Source of the DNA: Panulirus ornatus
Lineage: Eukaryota; Arthropoda; Malacostraca; Decapoda; Palinuridae
Direction of reading: 5' to 3'
Length of the DNA: 64,000 nt
Assembly (NCBI RefSeq): GCF_036320965.1
Contig: NC_092265.1
Location: 7,562,501-7,626,500 of the forward strand
Position 1 is the stretch's first letter. Each line of letters begins with the position of its first letter. The position numbers and the translations under genes are program-made. The notes under the pieces were generated by a model. The model ran no database searches. It had not been told where the DNA came from and saw nothing but the letters and a program-made list of their open reading frames with translations. Shown here piece after piece: positions 38,640 to 51,600 of this stretch.

Positions 38640-40015
38640 TTCAGTGCTGTAACCGACCATCTGCGCGCGTTTTGTTTACTTTCTCATCAGCGCTTGCGCA
38701 ATATGTCGCGAATTAACCTCGGTGCCAAAAAATAAAAAGATCCGTCATTTACTGAAAATAATAAAAAGAGAGAGAGAAAGTGAAGGGTGGATTAATAAGT
38801 CGTCAATGTAAAGGGTATTGTAAGATATTATAGAAGAACGACACGTAATGGAGGAACATGCATATGCTAAATATAACATTGCAGAACACGGGGGTACAAA
38901 AGAAAAAAAAAGAGGAAAATAGAAAAAATTCTCATTCACTCGGGTTGGGTCATTCCATCGCTCATGTGGTTGGCATGACTTGGCATATCCTCTCGTAGCG
39001 CCACCTGAATAGCAGCAGATGGCGACTTGACATCTACCAGCTGAATCCCTCCTTTGACTTAACCCCCGATGGAATGCTCACCAGCGAATCTGATCAAGTC
39101 TTGGCTCTGTCTTATAGATATTTATTTTCTTTTTACTTATTTGGGACTACCCCACTCCCAGGGTGACTTGTGTATGCTAAAATCAACTTTCTCTTCTGCT
39201 TGGCAAAGTTAAGAAAAAGAAAAAAAGAAAAAAACCTAACTAGAAAGTAATTAACGCCCCGTTCTTTACATAAGAGTGAATTGGTTTAATGTAGTTCATA
39301 TTCAGAGAAAAATTGATGTTCACAAATTATATCAAGTATTGTGCTACCTTCTTTTGTTTTTTTTTCATTCTTGATGTTTTTTTTCTCTTTTTTTTTTCTT
39401 TGCATGATATTTTGGACAGAATGTCTGCATTGTGTTGTATCTAATGTTCTTTTTTTTTTCTCCCTCATGAAACTGATACATCTATTGATAAATCAGGCAG
39501 AAACTTTTTTTAATCTTCTCTCTTTTGCTGCATGACGACACTGCGAATGCAGCAAAGATGAACTCGAAGAAATTAATCAAAATGATTATAAAGATTAACT
39601 ATAATCTCCATCAACACGTACGAATGAAAGGAGCCATTCAACCTCCAAGACTTGGCCTGAACCACAGAGAGAACAAAGTTGGACTTACTTACCAGTCCAA
39701 TAAATTAGATAAGCTAGTACGGCATTGGACAGATCCACCGAGGTAATTGTGGTTGATTCTCAAAGGAAATCAGACAGTTCACTGGAATGATTTGGACCCT
39801 CGTCGTCTGGGATCATTATGCCAGCGATGATCCTATGTCATATCCCTATTTTCTGGGTTGCTTGACCATCTTCAGGGGCCACGCTCCTTGCCATTGAGGG
39901 TTGGAAGAGGGGGTGTAATTAGAGGGGTACACCCCCCTTCTTGTCGAGTTTTGACTAATGTATATTTCGAGGTTAATCCTTACTGTTGTGTGTCGCCGGT
40001 GCCCAGAGATCAGTA

Positions 40016-40018
<3 letters not shown>
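38640..40018. other. Unique sequence, no gene recognised
   Basis: T/A homopolymer-rich at 39200-39480. Short frames on both strands are uninformative. Confidence 0.45.

Positions 40019-40105
<87 letters not shown>
40019..40105. repeat. (TA)n microsatellite
   Basis: TA run with one CA interruption near 40071. Confidence 0.97.
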
Positions 40106-40107
<2 letters not shown>

Positions 40108-40248
40108 CTATGAGTCCACGGGGGAAAATGAAACACGATAAGTTCCCAAGTGCACTTTCGTTTAATAATCACATCATCAGGAGAGATACAAGAAAGAAAT
40201 ATAAGTCAGCTGATATACAACGAGGAGACGTAGCTAGGACGCCATATG
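40106..40248 (-). repeat. AT-linked interspersed repeat, minus copy
   Basis: Starts at the edge of the TA array with TTCCTATGAGTCCACGG, passes through AAGTGCACTTTCGTTTAATA and ends TAGCTAGGACGCCATATGG. It is the reverse complement of the 27820 copy and has the same junction with TA repeats. Confidence 0.88.
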
Positions 40249-40835
40249 GAAAGTCTGGATGCTGACGACTACTTCAAAAATTCATACAACAGGAAGTATG
40301 GAAGCAAACGCCTAGGCACAGTGTTGCCAAACAGTCGCAAACGGACCAAATAGATGGCCGAAAAGTCTCATATTATTTTCACACAATGAGGACCTTCCCA
40401 GGATACAGATGCCACTGCTCCTCGTCAGCGCCTGCCGCAATTACTCCATTGTTGCCTTACGTGGTCTTGTATTCTCACCATGGTGTTGGATACGCCTGTG
40501 GCTGACGATAGAGCATCGAAGTTGAGCCTAAGGATCTATCATGATCTTTTCACTCTTATTCTCTTTTCTTGACTTTCCTCGCGATCTTCTCACTCATACA
40601 CAGCTTCTAACATAGCCAGGGAGAAAAGTCTTCCGTTCCTAATAACCACCGTCCCTTCCAGTCAACTGTGTGGAGAGACGTATCCCTGAATCCTTCCATT
40701 TGAACTTGGGATTAAAGGGAGTGTACTTATATCCTTTCATGTCGACCCTTGTTCTTGATTTCTCACCTGTACGGAAGCGGAAGACATCTGGAGTGCCACA
40801 GGGTCTTGAAAAAGGCGAGGATTACCTCCACTTAG
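40249..40835. other. Sequence downstream of receptor-like exon
   Basis: Minus-strand frames just below 40835 contain short pieces (ELLVTKWR, HSRCLPLPYR) that could continue the receptor-like segment in other frames. Otherwise nothing is recognisable. Confidence 0.35.
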
Positions 40836-41251
40836 TTACCAGTAACTCTTGGGATAGATCTTGAAGAAGTCTATCATTTCCTGGTCAGCCAAGACCAGGC
40901 ACGTACTGAATGGTGCTGGAGACGTGTTATCGATGTGGACTACTTTAGTATCTGAATCTATCCGTGGCTTTGATATCCTCGCCTTATACTCGATCTCTCC
41001 TGGCAGCATCACCAGGAGAGAGTTTCCAAATGCTAGGATATCGGATCTAACCCCAAATCCCCGTCGTCCAAAGAGCTCCACCATTCCACTCAGTACCTCA
41101 GGAGTCCACAACGGCCGGGGGCTTCCTATGGTGCCTGCATCGTCAGTAACGTCTTCCATACGAACAATGAAGTTGACCAGTGACACGTCCTCATCCATCA
41201 CGAACTCCCGTTTCAACGAAAGACCCAATCCAATCCAGATGCTGGTCAACA
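40836..41251 (-). pseudogene. Possible ionotropic-receptor-like N-terminal exon, interrupted
   Basis: The minus-strand segment opens after an acceptor-like GCTACAG ending at 41252. It begins with a hydrophobic stretch (LTSIWIGLGLSL) like the end of a signal peptide, then about 120 non-repetitive residues with FIVRMEDVTDDAG, SLLVML and FSTCLVLADQEMIDFF. By eye this resembles the poorly conserved N-terminal domain of arthropod divergent ionotropic receptors. The frame stops after KIYPKSYW. The next frames carry ELLVTKWR and RCLPLPYR, suggesting frameshifts, though TG|GTAACT at the end could instead be a splice donor. A receptor S2-like fragment lies 180 bases upstream on the same strand, and that order requires two gene copies. 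The family call is tentative. Confidence 0.35.
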
Positions 41252-41431
41252 CTGTAGCAAGGACATAGCACGCTCATGACGAGAATGAGAAACGGAGAGG
41301 ACTCCGAAATACCCCAGACAATATGAGGTCAAGCAATCTTCGACTCTTTGTCAAATACAAGGTCTGTAACCTCTGGTAAGAACCTAAGTACAGGATTCTC
41401 GGGAGCGTTTCAGACGACGCTCTAGGTCAAA

Positions 41432-41767
41432 TTAGATTCCACGAAATTCTCCTGATCCTGAAGTCCAGCCTGAGGGAAGAGGCACAGCATATCTGTCCTC
41501 AGGAATGAAGAAATCTACACACCTCAAAAACCAGCCGTTCTGGACAAGCAACTGCCATGTATCCAGAAGAATGCAGCTCGTTTCCTTGGCTACACCCTCA
41601 GTACAGCAGGCTGTACGAAGCTCATCAACGTACATGAAGACATTAATGTCAGTACTGAACGTAGTCTCAATTTCTTTCTCGCAGACTTTAGAAAACGTAG
41701 CGTAATGGTAACGAGAATGGAGGACAACCACACGGGTTATGCAGTACATCTGAAATTCGTTTTCCAT
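41432..41767 (-). pseudogene. Ionotropic-receptor-like ligand-binding S2 end, partial
   Basis: A minus-strand frame of 111 codons. Residues 30-110 read like the end of the S2 ligand-binding lobe of ionotropic glutamate-type receptors: a CCTEGVAKE turn, a hydrophobic strand (CILLDTWQLLV), then CVDFFIPEDRYAVPLPSGW, close to the family pattern in which a small loop leads to YAxxLPKGSP. After SGSGEFRGI there is a stop. No third transmembrane segment follows in any frame, and no pore region is found upstream, so the gene is partial. Such receptors are membrane chemosensors on olfactory or gustatory neurons. Its neighbour at 40836 on the same strand suggests a decayed tandem pair. Confidence 0.4.
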
Positions 41768-42335
41768 ATTTCAGGAAATTGGTTTTTCCTTAGTTCATAC
41801 ATCTGTTCATTTCTTTCACTACTCCTCTGCTTAAACGAGAAAGTGGCCCCTGGATACTGTGTCAAGTGTCGTTCGTCAACTCTGTACCCCATAACTGTTC
41901 ACATGTTCCGGGCATCCTCATCAAACAGTGTCCCAACCACTTTGAAATGATTCGAACCACTGATTTTTAATAGTTGATCATTACACCGTCTTCTACAGCC
42001 CCCTAGGGTGGGATTCCACGCCCTTGTTAACCCTCGTTAAGCACACGTCATGACACTAACAACCCTGAGGGTGTTCGTTTTCTTTTTTAGTGCTTTTGTC
42101 TTTTTAATATTCCACTCATTACTGTGCGTCCTAACCATCTAGAGCGGAACCAATATGAATGGCGTTTTTGTACGATAAATCTTTTTATTCTTTTATAATC
42201 TTGACTGTAAAGATGGGGTTGTTGGAAATAGAGGAGTTGTGGTTATAACCATGTGGTCACCTTAATGATTCAGTTGGTCTTTTAGTGATTGTCTTGTACA
42301 GGTTAATTAATAAGGAGTTCTACCTTGAGGGTGCT
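41768..42335. other. Sequence upstream of receptor-like fragment
   Basis: One minus frame contains MYELRKNQFPEIW, which might extend the S2-like lobe with a frameshift. No pore or transmembrane segment is seen. Confidence 0.35.
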
Positions 42336-42339
42336 GATA

Positions 42340-42560
42340 ATGGGGGTAGTAGTGGTGGTGGCAAGGGATGTAGGTGGTAGACATTGTGGTGGTGGTGGCA
42401 AGGGATGTAGGTGGTAGACATTGTGGTGGTGGTGGCAAGGGATGTAGGTGGTAGACATTGTGGTGGTGGTGGCAAGGGATGTAGGTGGTAGACATTGTGG
42501 TGGAGGTGACAAGGGATGTAGGTGGTAGACATAGCATTAGTGGTGGTAGCAACTGATGTA
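42340..42560. repeat. 37-bp minisatellite, GGT-rich, about 6 copies
   Basis: The unit reads GGCAAGGGATGTAGGTGGTA then GACATTGTGGTGGTGGT. GCAAGG occurs at 42361, 42398, 42435 and 42472. All minus frames stay open as His/Thr/Pro repeats. Confidence 0.95.
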
Positions 42561-42738
42561 GGTGGTGGTGATAGTGGTTGATATAGTGGTAGATGAGACC
42601 ATCTCTGTAATACTACAGTGCATGGATGCCACTGTTTAGCCTACTCCATATATTCATAGACCACAGACATATACATACTCAAGCAAGGACACAGAGGAAT
42701 AATCTGTTTAATACAGACATACAGACGTATGGCTCGAA

Positions 42739-43020
42739 TGTATATAGAAATGTATATAGAAATGTATATAGAAATGTATATAGAAATGTGAGCATTGTGG
42801 GGACCTTGCAAGAGAGGAGAGTGTGTGCTTGCTGGGTTATAGTGGCGTGTGGGTATTGTAGGGTTATGGTGGAGTGTGGTCATGGTATGGTTATGGTGGC
42901 TAGTGGTTATGGTAGGGTTATGGTGGGATCTGGTTATTGCAAGGTTATGGTGGCGTATATAAATGGTATTGTTATGGTGACACATGGTTGTAGTAGGATT
43001 ATGGTGTTGTATGTTAGTAT
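42739..43020. repeat. 12-bp TATATAGAAATG repeat, then degenerate 27-bp GGTTATGGTGG repeat
   Basis: Four copies of GTATATAGAAAT at 42739-42787. From about 42840 to 43018, GGTTATGGTGGCGTGTGG-like units recur about every 27 bases with many substitutions. Confidence 0.8.
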
Positions 43021-43088
43021 TTACGACTAATGTTCTGGACCTGCACTGTAGCATTGAAGGTAAATCGAGTTGCACAAAAGAAATTGAT

Positions 43089-43089
<1 letters not shown>

Positions 43090-43126
<37 letters not shown>

Positions 43127-43442
43127 GCACTAGCGATAAACCTAACAATGATTTCGCCATCACATAACTTAACATCTACAACCTCCACTACACATCACTG
43201 ATAAACAGAACTACACCGAGAAATACGACATGGGAGGGAAAAAAAAGAAAAAAGAATAATCTTCGTAGTTTACAAGAGCTTGTCCATTGCAGCCTAACGC
43301 ATGGGGACTGGTCATGTTCGTAAGAACCACTGACGCTTCTCAGTGGCATGGGGACTGGTTGTGTTCGTAAGAACCACTGACGCTTCACAGTGGAAGTGAT
43401 TCCACGAGGTCAGTAACACACATCAGTGCATGGAGAGACAGT

Positions 43443-43491
<49 letters not shown>
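43090..43491. repeat. (CA)n, 53-bp duplication and (GA)n cluster
   Basis: CA run 43090-43125. Two copies of GCATGGGGACTGGT...GTTCGTAAGAACCACTGACG at about 43299-43392, each holding a short hairpin. GA run 43445-43491. Confidence 0.85.
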
Positions 43492-43494
<3 letters not shown>

Positions 43495-44245
43495 AAGCAT
43501 TATCATAGCTCCCACTGTAATTGTTATAATCAAGTACAACCTTTATGGATGCACTTATATAATTTGCTAGAGTGGACTGCACTAAAAGCCTAATCAGTCT
43601 CGGGTGATGCTAGTACACATATGTTGCTTATTTTCTAACAAATGAGCCTAGATTACAGGTATGCTAAACAGACTAAGAGGCTTGTTCACTTATCTAATTC
43701 ACTAGCATTATTAGAGTCAAAGATTGGCTGGTTACAGCGTGTTATGTTTGCCTGATAAACCATTCATACTGAAGTATATAAGTCTTTCTTTAAATGCTTG
43801 CAGAGCCTTGTATATCTCGTATAGTATGACTAATATATATCTGTACGTATTTCCCGTCTAGTATATTACTCGTATCCAATCGTATGTGTGACATTCTAAG
43901 GAGGGCAAGTGTGTCCCGCGAGATACACAGTGATGTTCACCAGTAAACAAAAAAAGTCCAGTTGTAAGATGAACAGCATGTGCACCGTGGCAACATGCGT
44001 GTGAGATGTTGGCCCACATATGTTTGTGATGGGCCATCAACACACGTGGCCATACATGGGACCCCATGGCACTGATAAGCTATCCACAGCCGTCAATATC
44101 TTGGCCAGGAAGCATGTTAACTGTCTGTCGCAGTGAACGCTTCTGATTTTATTTCTCGTTGTGTCTATATGATATTTGCCTGCTGAGACACCAGGTCTGA
44201 ATTGTAAGAAGGAGAAGGATTAACAGGCTATAAGAAAAGTGAGGT

Positions 44246-44248
<3 letters not shown>
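43492..44248. other. Unique sequence, no gene recognised
   Basis: No array. A 69-codon minus frame at 43858-44067 has no family signal. Confidence 0.45.

Positions 44249-44328
<80 letters not shown>
44249..44328. repeat. (TA)n microsatellite, left flank of retroposon
   Basis: Perfect TA run of about 80 bases. Confidence 0.97.
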
Positions 44329-44330
<2 letters not shown>

Positions 44331-44332
<2 letters not shown>

Positions 44333-44562
44333 CCCTGGGGATAGGGGAGAAAGAATACTTCCCACGTATTCCCTGCGTGTCGTAGAAGGCGACTAAAAGG
44401 GGAGGGAGCGGGTGGCTGGAAATCCTCCCCTCTCGTTTTTTTTTAATTTTCCAAAAGAAGGAACAGAGAAGGGGGCCAGGTGAGGATTTTCCCTCTAAGG
44501 CCCAGTCCTCTGTTCTTAACGCTACCTCGCAAATGCGGGAAATGGCGAATCGTATGAAAAAA

Positions 44563-44580
<18 letters not shown>
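44331..44580 (+). mobile_element. SINE-like retroposon with poly(A) tail
   Basis: About 225 bases from ATCCCTGGGGATAGGGGAGA to GCGGGAAATGGCGAATCGTA, ending in about 24 A residues. It has an internal T-rich stretch and no open frame. I recall this as a very common decapod interspersed repeat. I see no clear tRNA A/B boxes. Its end (GCTACCTCGCAAATGCGGGA, then GAATCGTATGAAAA) resembles the end of the LINE at 60640-61312 (GCTAATCTCGCTAAAGCAGA, then ACAATGAAATA), which suggests it borrows that LINE's machinery. Confidence 0.7.

Positions 44581-44651
<71 letters not shown>
44581..44651. repeat. (TA)n microsatellite, right flank of retroposon
   Basis: TA run that begins directly at the end of the poly(A) tail. 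Confidence 0.97.
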
Positions 44652-45295
<644 letters not shown>

Positions 45296-45506
45296 ACGAC
45301 TGACGATTTGCTTTGGTTTATTGTCTGTCTGTTGGGAGAGATACAGGGCGACTCCGTAGTTGTGGCCTGGTTAATAACGTCCTCTTAGCTTCCAAAGCAC
45401 AGTCACCTGCAGAGGTTGTCCTCCACTCCTTGATAGCATCGTCGTAAAGGTGGCACCGTGTGTGCAAATACGCTCACACCTTATTCATCATGGGTGAAAC
45501 AACTTG

Positions 45507-45510
<4 letters not shown>

Positions 45511-45582
<72 letters not shown>
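45511..45582. repeat. (TA)n microsatellite
   Basis: Perfect TA run of about 72 bases. Confidence 0.97.
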
Positions 45583-45585
<3 letters not shown>

Positions 45586-46054
45586 TATCATATATGCGCT
45601 ACTTTAGTTTCCAGCGCACCGTATGATACTTATGATGATGATGATGATCCTACTTCGATGAAATATGATGGATGAACGATGGTTATGCGACGTATAATGA
45701 TATCATTTTGTTATAACAACTATAAGTGATATATAAGATGGACTAAGACGGTGCCACATTTACCCGGGGGTGGAGGAGAACTTCTACAAGCGAATGTACA
45801 TAAATATTTGTAAATATGTACGATTTTGGCCATGGCTGTAAGCGTTTATGTGTTCGTCTGGGGATACACATAACATTCATGTGTTCCAACTATGTGTATG
45901 ACCTATGTGAATATACGGAGTGGGAGCCTCGTATATGTGGGGACTCGTCAATTATCCCTGCTTTCTAGTCGTCTGGATCTCAAAGACCTGTCATGTTAAC
46001 TTCGTTATGGCTTCTCAGATATGTATACTTACCTCACCCATCTCCCTCTGTACT

Positions 46055-46056
<2 letters not shown>
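45583..46056. other. Unique sequence, no gene recognised
   Basis: Only a short (GAT)n run near 45635. No gene recognised. Confidence 0.5.

Positions 46057-46142
<86 letters not shown>
46057..46142. repeat. (TG)n-(TA)n compound array
   Basis: A short TG lead-in, then about 77 bases of TA. Confidence 0.97.
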
Positions 46143-46148
<6 letters not shown>

Positions 46149-46701
46149 CGTGGGTGTATCTACATTTGCCTGTGTACTTAAAGTGTATGATTATGTGCGT
46201 GTGGGTGTTTTGCGTCCGTGTGAATGTGTGTATCTACGTACGTGGGTTGTATGTATGTACGTATGTAGCCCGTCTCGTCCTTCTTATTGTTATTACGCAA
46301 ACGTTTCGAGTCAGTGATGAAACTTGAGTGGCAGGGTGCGACCTCCATGGCCCTCAGGCAGCTAGTGTTATTAAATGTATACCCTAAGGCTCCTCGCTCA
46401 CGACGGGGGAGACGACCCACTTCGTCAGGTCAGGTCATGGCATATGCCAAGGTCATCGTCTTCTTTCTTGTCATAGACTTTCATCACGCTGGTATGTTTA
46501 TCATTAAGTTTATCTGGTGGTAGTACAAAGCCTCGGTGTTCCTGGGAATCTTGCTATTTGCTTCAGAAATAAATTCGTTGACCTACATGGCGGTGGTCAA
46601 GTTGGATTCTTTTTGTGTGAGTGCGTGTGTTTATATCTGGTTCTATTACAGTGTTGTCTTTCGTCATTATTATTAAGTTAGTCATAGTAAGGTGTACAAA
46701 T

Positions 46702-46703
<2 letters not shown>

Positions 46704-46760
<57 letters not shown>

Positions 46761-46768
46761 GTGTGTGT

Positions 46769-46814
<46 letters not shown>

Positions 46815-46815
46815 C
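46704..46815. repeat. (TG)n-(TAC)n compound array
   Basis: A TG run to 46769 passes directly into TAC triplets. Confidence 0.97.
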
Positions 46816-48650
46816 ACTACTACTAATACTAATACTATTACCACCATCATAACAACCAACATATCTACCACCTCACTACAAACCACCATCAGTACTAACC
46901 TCCACCCATCTACTTATCTACCCACTCACACTCCTCCCCCACACACAGCGTCACTTGACAACAAACACCAGACCATTTTCCAAAGTGATCCGTCTCACTG
47001 AACGTATTAAACCATTTTCATAAAAAAAAAAAAAAATCACATTACTTGCGTCGAAAAATTCATGGCTTCTTCCCACAAGACTCCTGGTAACTAAACACAG
47101 CTCTGTGTAAGCTTTACTGAAGACCCTGTCTTCACATCATCTGCCTGACAGTGACGGGACACATTCCCACATCTAAAGTGACAGTTTTCGTAACAATAGA
47201 CAGACGACAGTCGATGTGGCGGAAAAGATTATCGTCACATCTCAAACTTAACAGCTGGAGAATCCTGAGATCATATTTGACCTCCTGGAGAAATAAAAAG
47301 AATAAGTTTATGAGTAAAGAAAATGATCAAAATATTTCTGAGCATATTAGCTCCGTGCTGGCGTCTTACGATGCGCATTGGACCAAAGTATAACGAATTC
47401 CAGTGTACAGTAAGTAATTGGATATACATTGATATACAGAATATATACCATATGGTAGATCTAAATACTGTGATGATGAGCCAAAGCATTAACACAATTT
47501 TCTTTGTACAGTCATAGGCTGTCAAAATACATTACCACTATAAGCCTACAGGCTTCTCCATTGAACTCTAAATCTTCGTACACATCTACGAGACGTTCTA
47601 CAGAAACGCTCGTATAGACGACACCTCAAGGCATGGCTCAGTCCTCTTATACTACTCCTCTCCTACATTACTACAAGATCCTTACTCTACCTCACGCCTT
47701 ATACAGCAACGGTTACATTATACTCTGCACTCATGCAAGACTAATATAATATACCTCTAGTACCTTTAGAGTTCTGTTGATTCACCTGCTGTACCCATTA
47801 AACATCAATAAAATTTCCATAACTTCCCAAAGCACCTTTACGGTAAATACCACCTTGTACCCTCAAAGTTCCCATGTATCCCATGTACTCGTATGGTACA
47901 GAAAGTGTCTATAGTAAACCCTTAAACTCAGATAGACTTTTAAAACATCAGCCTTGGATTAAATTCAAGGCTCATAAGCCTCTGTTCATGCCCCATGTTC
48001 CTAGTGGTGTTTTCGTTCACGTACGTGGAAGTGGTAGAGAACACCTGACATTTTTACGACCACCTTAAAAAGCACGTAGAAGGCAGGCTACATTGTGGTC
48101 GAAGTTGAAACCCTTTGCCGAGTTCTTCCCCTCCCAAAATGATAAAAAAAGAAAGGGGACAAAATACTTGAAAACGTTTGGGAATGTTGAATGTCGATAT
48201 CATATACAATTACGTCAGTCAGGGAGAAATATTATACCAGTAATGACGTGGGGAAAATCTTCTGTTGGAACGAAGACATCTTAAAATATCAGATACGCAA
48301 CCTTGAAAAAGATATACTAATGACATAAATGAAGTCTTACTCGTTTTGGCTATGTTGATTACATTCCGTAGCGAGTGTTGTGCGAGTAATGATATTATCA
48401 TGGAGAGGGAAGGACACTGGGGTAAGTTATACAAGGCAGAAACTAAGATGATAAGAACGAACGGAGATCACTGATAAGAAAGCTGGTGACTGACAGACTT
48501 TCATACGTCCTTCTGGCATCTGGCAAAAATAGGGTAAAAAAAAAAAAAGGCATATATAGCAATAGGGACATTTTTCCCCAAGACATTTTCAATTCAAACC
48601 TGGACGAGACTGAAAGATTAACTTTCACGAATGCAAATTAGTGATACGCT
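46816..48650. other. Unique sequence, no gene recognised
   Basis: Poly(A) runs near 47022 and 48538. Short frames at 47151-47393 and 48219-48434 were examined without result. Confidence 0.45.
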
Positions 48651-51600
48651 TTAATCCCGTGATGACTAACGATGATAAGTACTTATCAGAAAAAAAAATA
48701 AGTAACTTCTGCTACATATATGATATATATGTCGAGTTCAGTCGAGGTGAGTTTTCCCTAATATCCGTTTTCTTTTACTTTCGTACTGTATCGTAGCTAA
48801 AACGAAACATCTCTTCATCATTAATGAACAAACAACACCTTTTTATCAAAATGCCAACGCGTATCACTTCTTAGCTTAACTAGATCAGAGATATCCACCG
48901 ACAAGAATTCTGAGCAGGGTAAACGTATGCAAATTATAATTAACAGGTTCGTAAGTTGGACCTCAGGCCATTATTATGCACAGGAGTTGTGGGTCTCAAC
49001 ATATCTTGATTCCCTCCATTATCATATGTTTTTTTGCGCTTGATTCACCACATGTAAATGGGAATAGAGGTGTTGTGAGATAGATGTATAGATAAAAAGG
49101 TAATACATAAAGTAGAGTCAAAGAAACATATGAGTAGAATTGAATAATAGATTATTTTTCGAGTCTTTAATCAACTTTAGGTATGACTTAACAAAGCATC
49201 TGGCTTTTTATATTTATGTTTATATCTTACATTCAAACCGTATTTTTCAAGTCTCTAACCTCATGTAAGTGACGATAACTTGAAGTTGATTAAGACAATA
49301 TTAAACCTGCTTCTTTTTTTCCTCCCCTCAAGTATTTCTTGATATCATTCTAATGAGCGTAATTCGAGCAAAATGATTTTGTGGATATTAAAATCTTGCT
49401 CGTCGTATCAGGAGCAAAATCGTCACGTAATCACTTTTTCTCTGCCTCACAAATAATGACAGTTTACGAGATTATAATGAAAAAAAAAAGTTTCTTTATA
49501 ATTCTGCAGAAGTATATCTTTCTCGGCATAATTTAGCTGCGAAGGATGAGATATATCTGAAACTTTAATTGCTTATCCACCAATCATGAACTAAGAGACG
49601 TGTGAGATTGTGTAAAAAGTTGAAGACTGGAATTAAATTTACTGGGGAAACTTTTATACTCGTCAGTGAAATATGTAACATCAGAGATACAAGAAGCGAT
49701 TTGGCGTAACTGTCTTACTCAAGATTTTTTATTTTATTTTAATTTTTTCTTTATTTCTTTTTTTTCGTGGTCTTCGACATTTGTGAAGACACTTTTAGTA
49801 ACGTAGGTAAATTGGGGTTAGAAGAGGTCATTGATCCCACACTTATTATTACATGGTCTGCTGGGGATTGTGGTCGGTTTTTGTCTCCATCTACGTTAAA
49901 GCTAATAGATCGATTTATGAAGTTATCTTAAAGGGTTGATTGAGAGAAAATAGATTGATAATTTCCGGTGTCACAATACTAAAAAAAAAGAAATAGGGTT
50001 TATGAATAGCTATGTTCTAGTTGTAAACTGTAATACACATTTGATAAATCAATATTGGGTTATATCTATGTCATCTCTATAACTTGTAAATTCTAAGTTA
50101 GAAAAATTGATTGTAATCAATTCACCAACTTTTTTTTTTAAGCATTTTTTTTTCTACAAGGAAGGGGACGGTGTTTCACTGCCAAGGAAAGCTACGTCTG
50201 TGTATCACTGTTTGTAGATGATACGTTTCACTGCTTCATGTTCGAGTATCACGTCTATTGTTTTAATTCTTTGCATTACGTCTTTAATTATTATCTGTTT
50301 TATCTTTGTAATTACGAATGATTATTTTTTAGTTTTGATATAGTGTCATTTTTGTTTGTTATTTAGTAAACTTATTTCTTCGTGTTTTCTGTTATATTTC
50401 ATAGTTACTGTGTTTTCTGTTATATTTTTCTATTATTTTGCTTTTGTTTTTCTTTATCTTATTCATGTGCATCTGTTTTTTGACTTTGTATGCTTGATTT
50501 CATTACGATTCTGGGCGTCTTAATTTGAGATTAGTTACCCATCACAAATATGGTTGAGGCGATCGTATCTTGCAGTAAACATTATTAACAAAACAAACCT
50601 TTTTGTTTGCCACTAACTTTGATACACTCTATTTCTAAAGTATTAATTATTCTAATTTTATAGAATCAAATCACTTGCGAGAGAGCTGAAAAGAAATTGC
50701 ATCGATGAAAAAAGCTCTGATTTATTCACCGTTAATTGTATGAATATACCACGAAAATCAAATGGGATTTCTTTTTCTTAAAACTTAGATATGAATCATT
50801 GACCGATATACATTTACAGTGAACTATATTAATGAGATTCTTGATGTTCTACGTAAACACAGAAGAAGTAGTATTCATCAAATGTACTTCAAGCCATTCT
50901 CTTTACGTTTTCCTTTGCAAGTTACCAGCTTTCCCGTGAGATGGCGATGGCGTCAATGTTTGCCTACGTCTCTTCGTACATACAGGTAAAGTCGGCGAGT
51001 GGCTTTTCTTAAATAATATTGTTCTTCTGCTTTGTTTTGGTCTCGACCCAGAGCACTGACGATTGTCTTTTTGTATTTGTGTAGTGGAGATTTTTTACTC
51101 GTTCTAGCGCAGTGTTAACTTAGTGTTTCGTTGTGAAGACTCATGAAATATCAGTGGAACACTAGAATAATGGTTGATAATCCTAAAGAGTCTCCTACGG
51201 ACGTACTGACAGTTGAAATATGGTAGACATTCGGTTGTTGACATTGCCATCCCAACTGTTCGTTACAACAGGGGGAGATAACGGTGGCCAGAAATCTTCC
51301 TGTTTGTATCTGTTGGGATAAAGAAGTCGTCATGCTAAAGGATGTTGCATGACCTTGACAGGGTAAGGGATTTTATGTTGAAATTGTATAGACTTGTTCG
51401 GTGCTTACGGACCATCGCCCAATGACAGTTAGTTCCCTTATCATTCATCCTCAGCCTTTTTATTGATACTTTAATTTTTGTTGGGTGTTTTAATAAATTT
51501 TCATGTGATCTATACACACTATAAAGGAGTAGTTATGTTTTATGTAGCTGTTCTAGATTTTTTTTGCAAGTGAATGCTGAGATCTTATTTTCACGTAATT

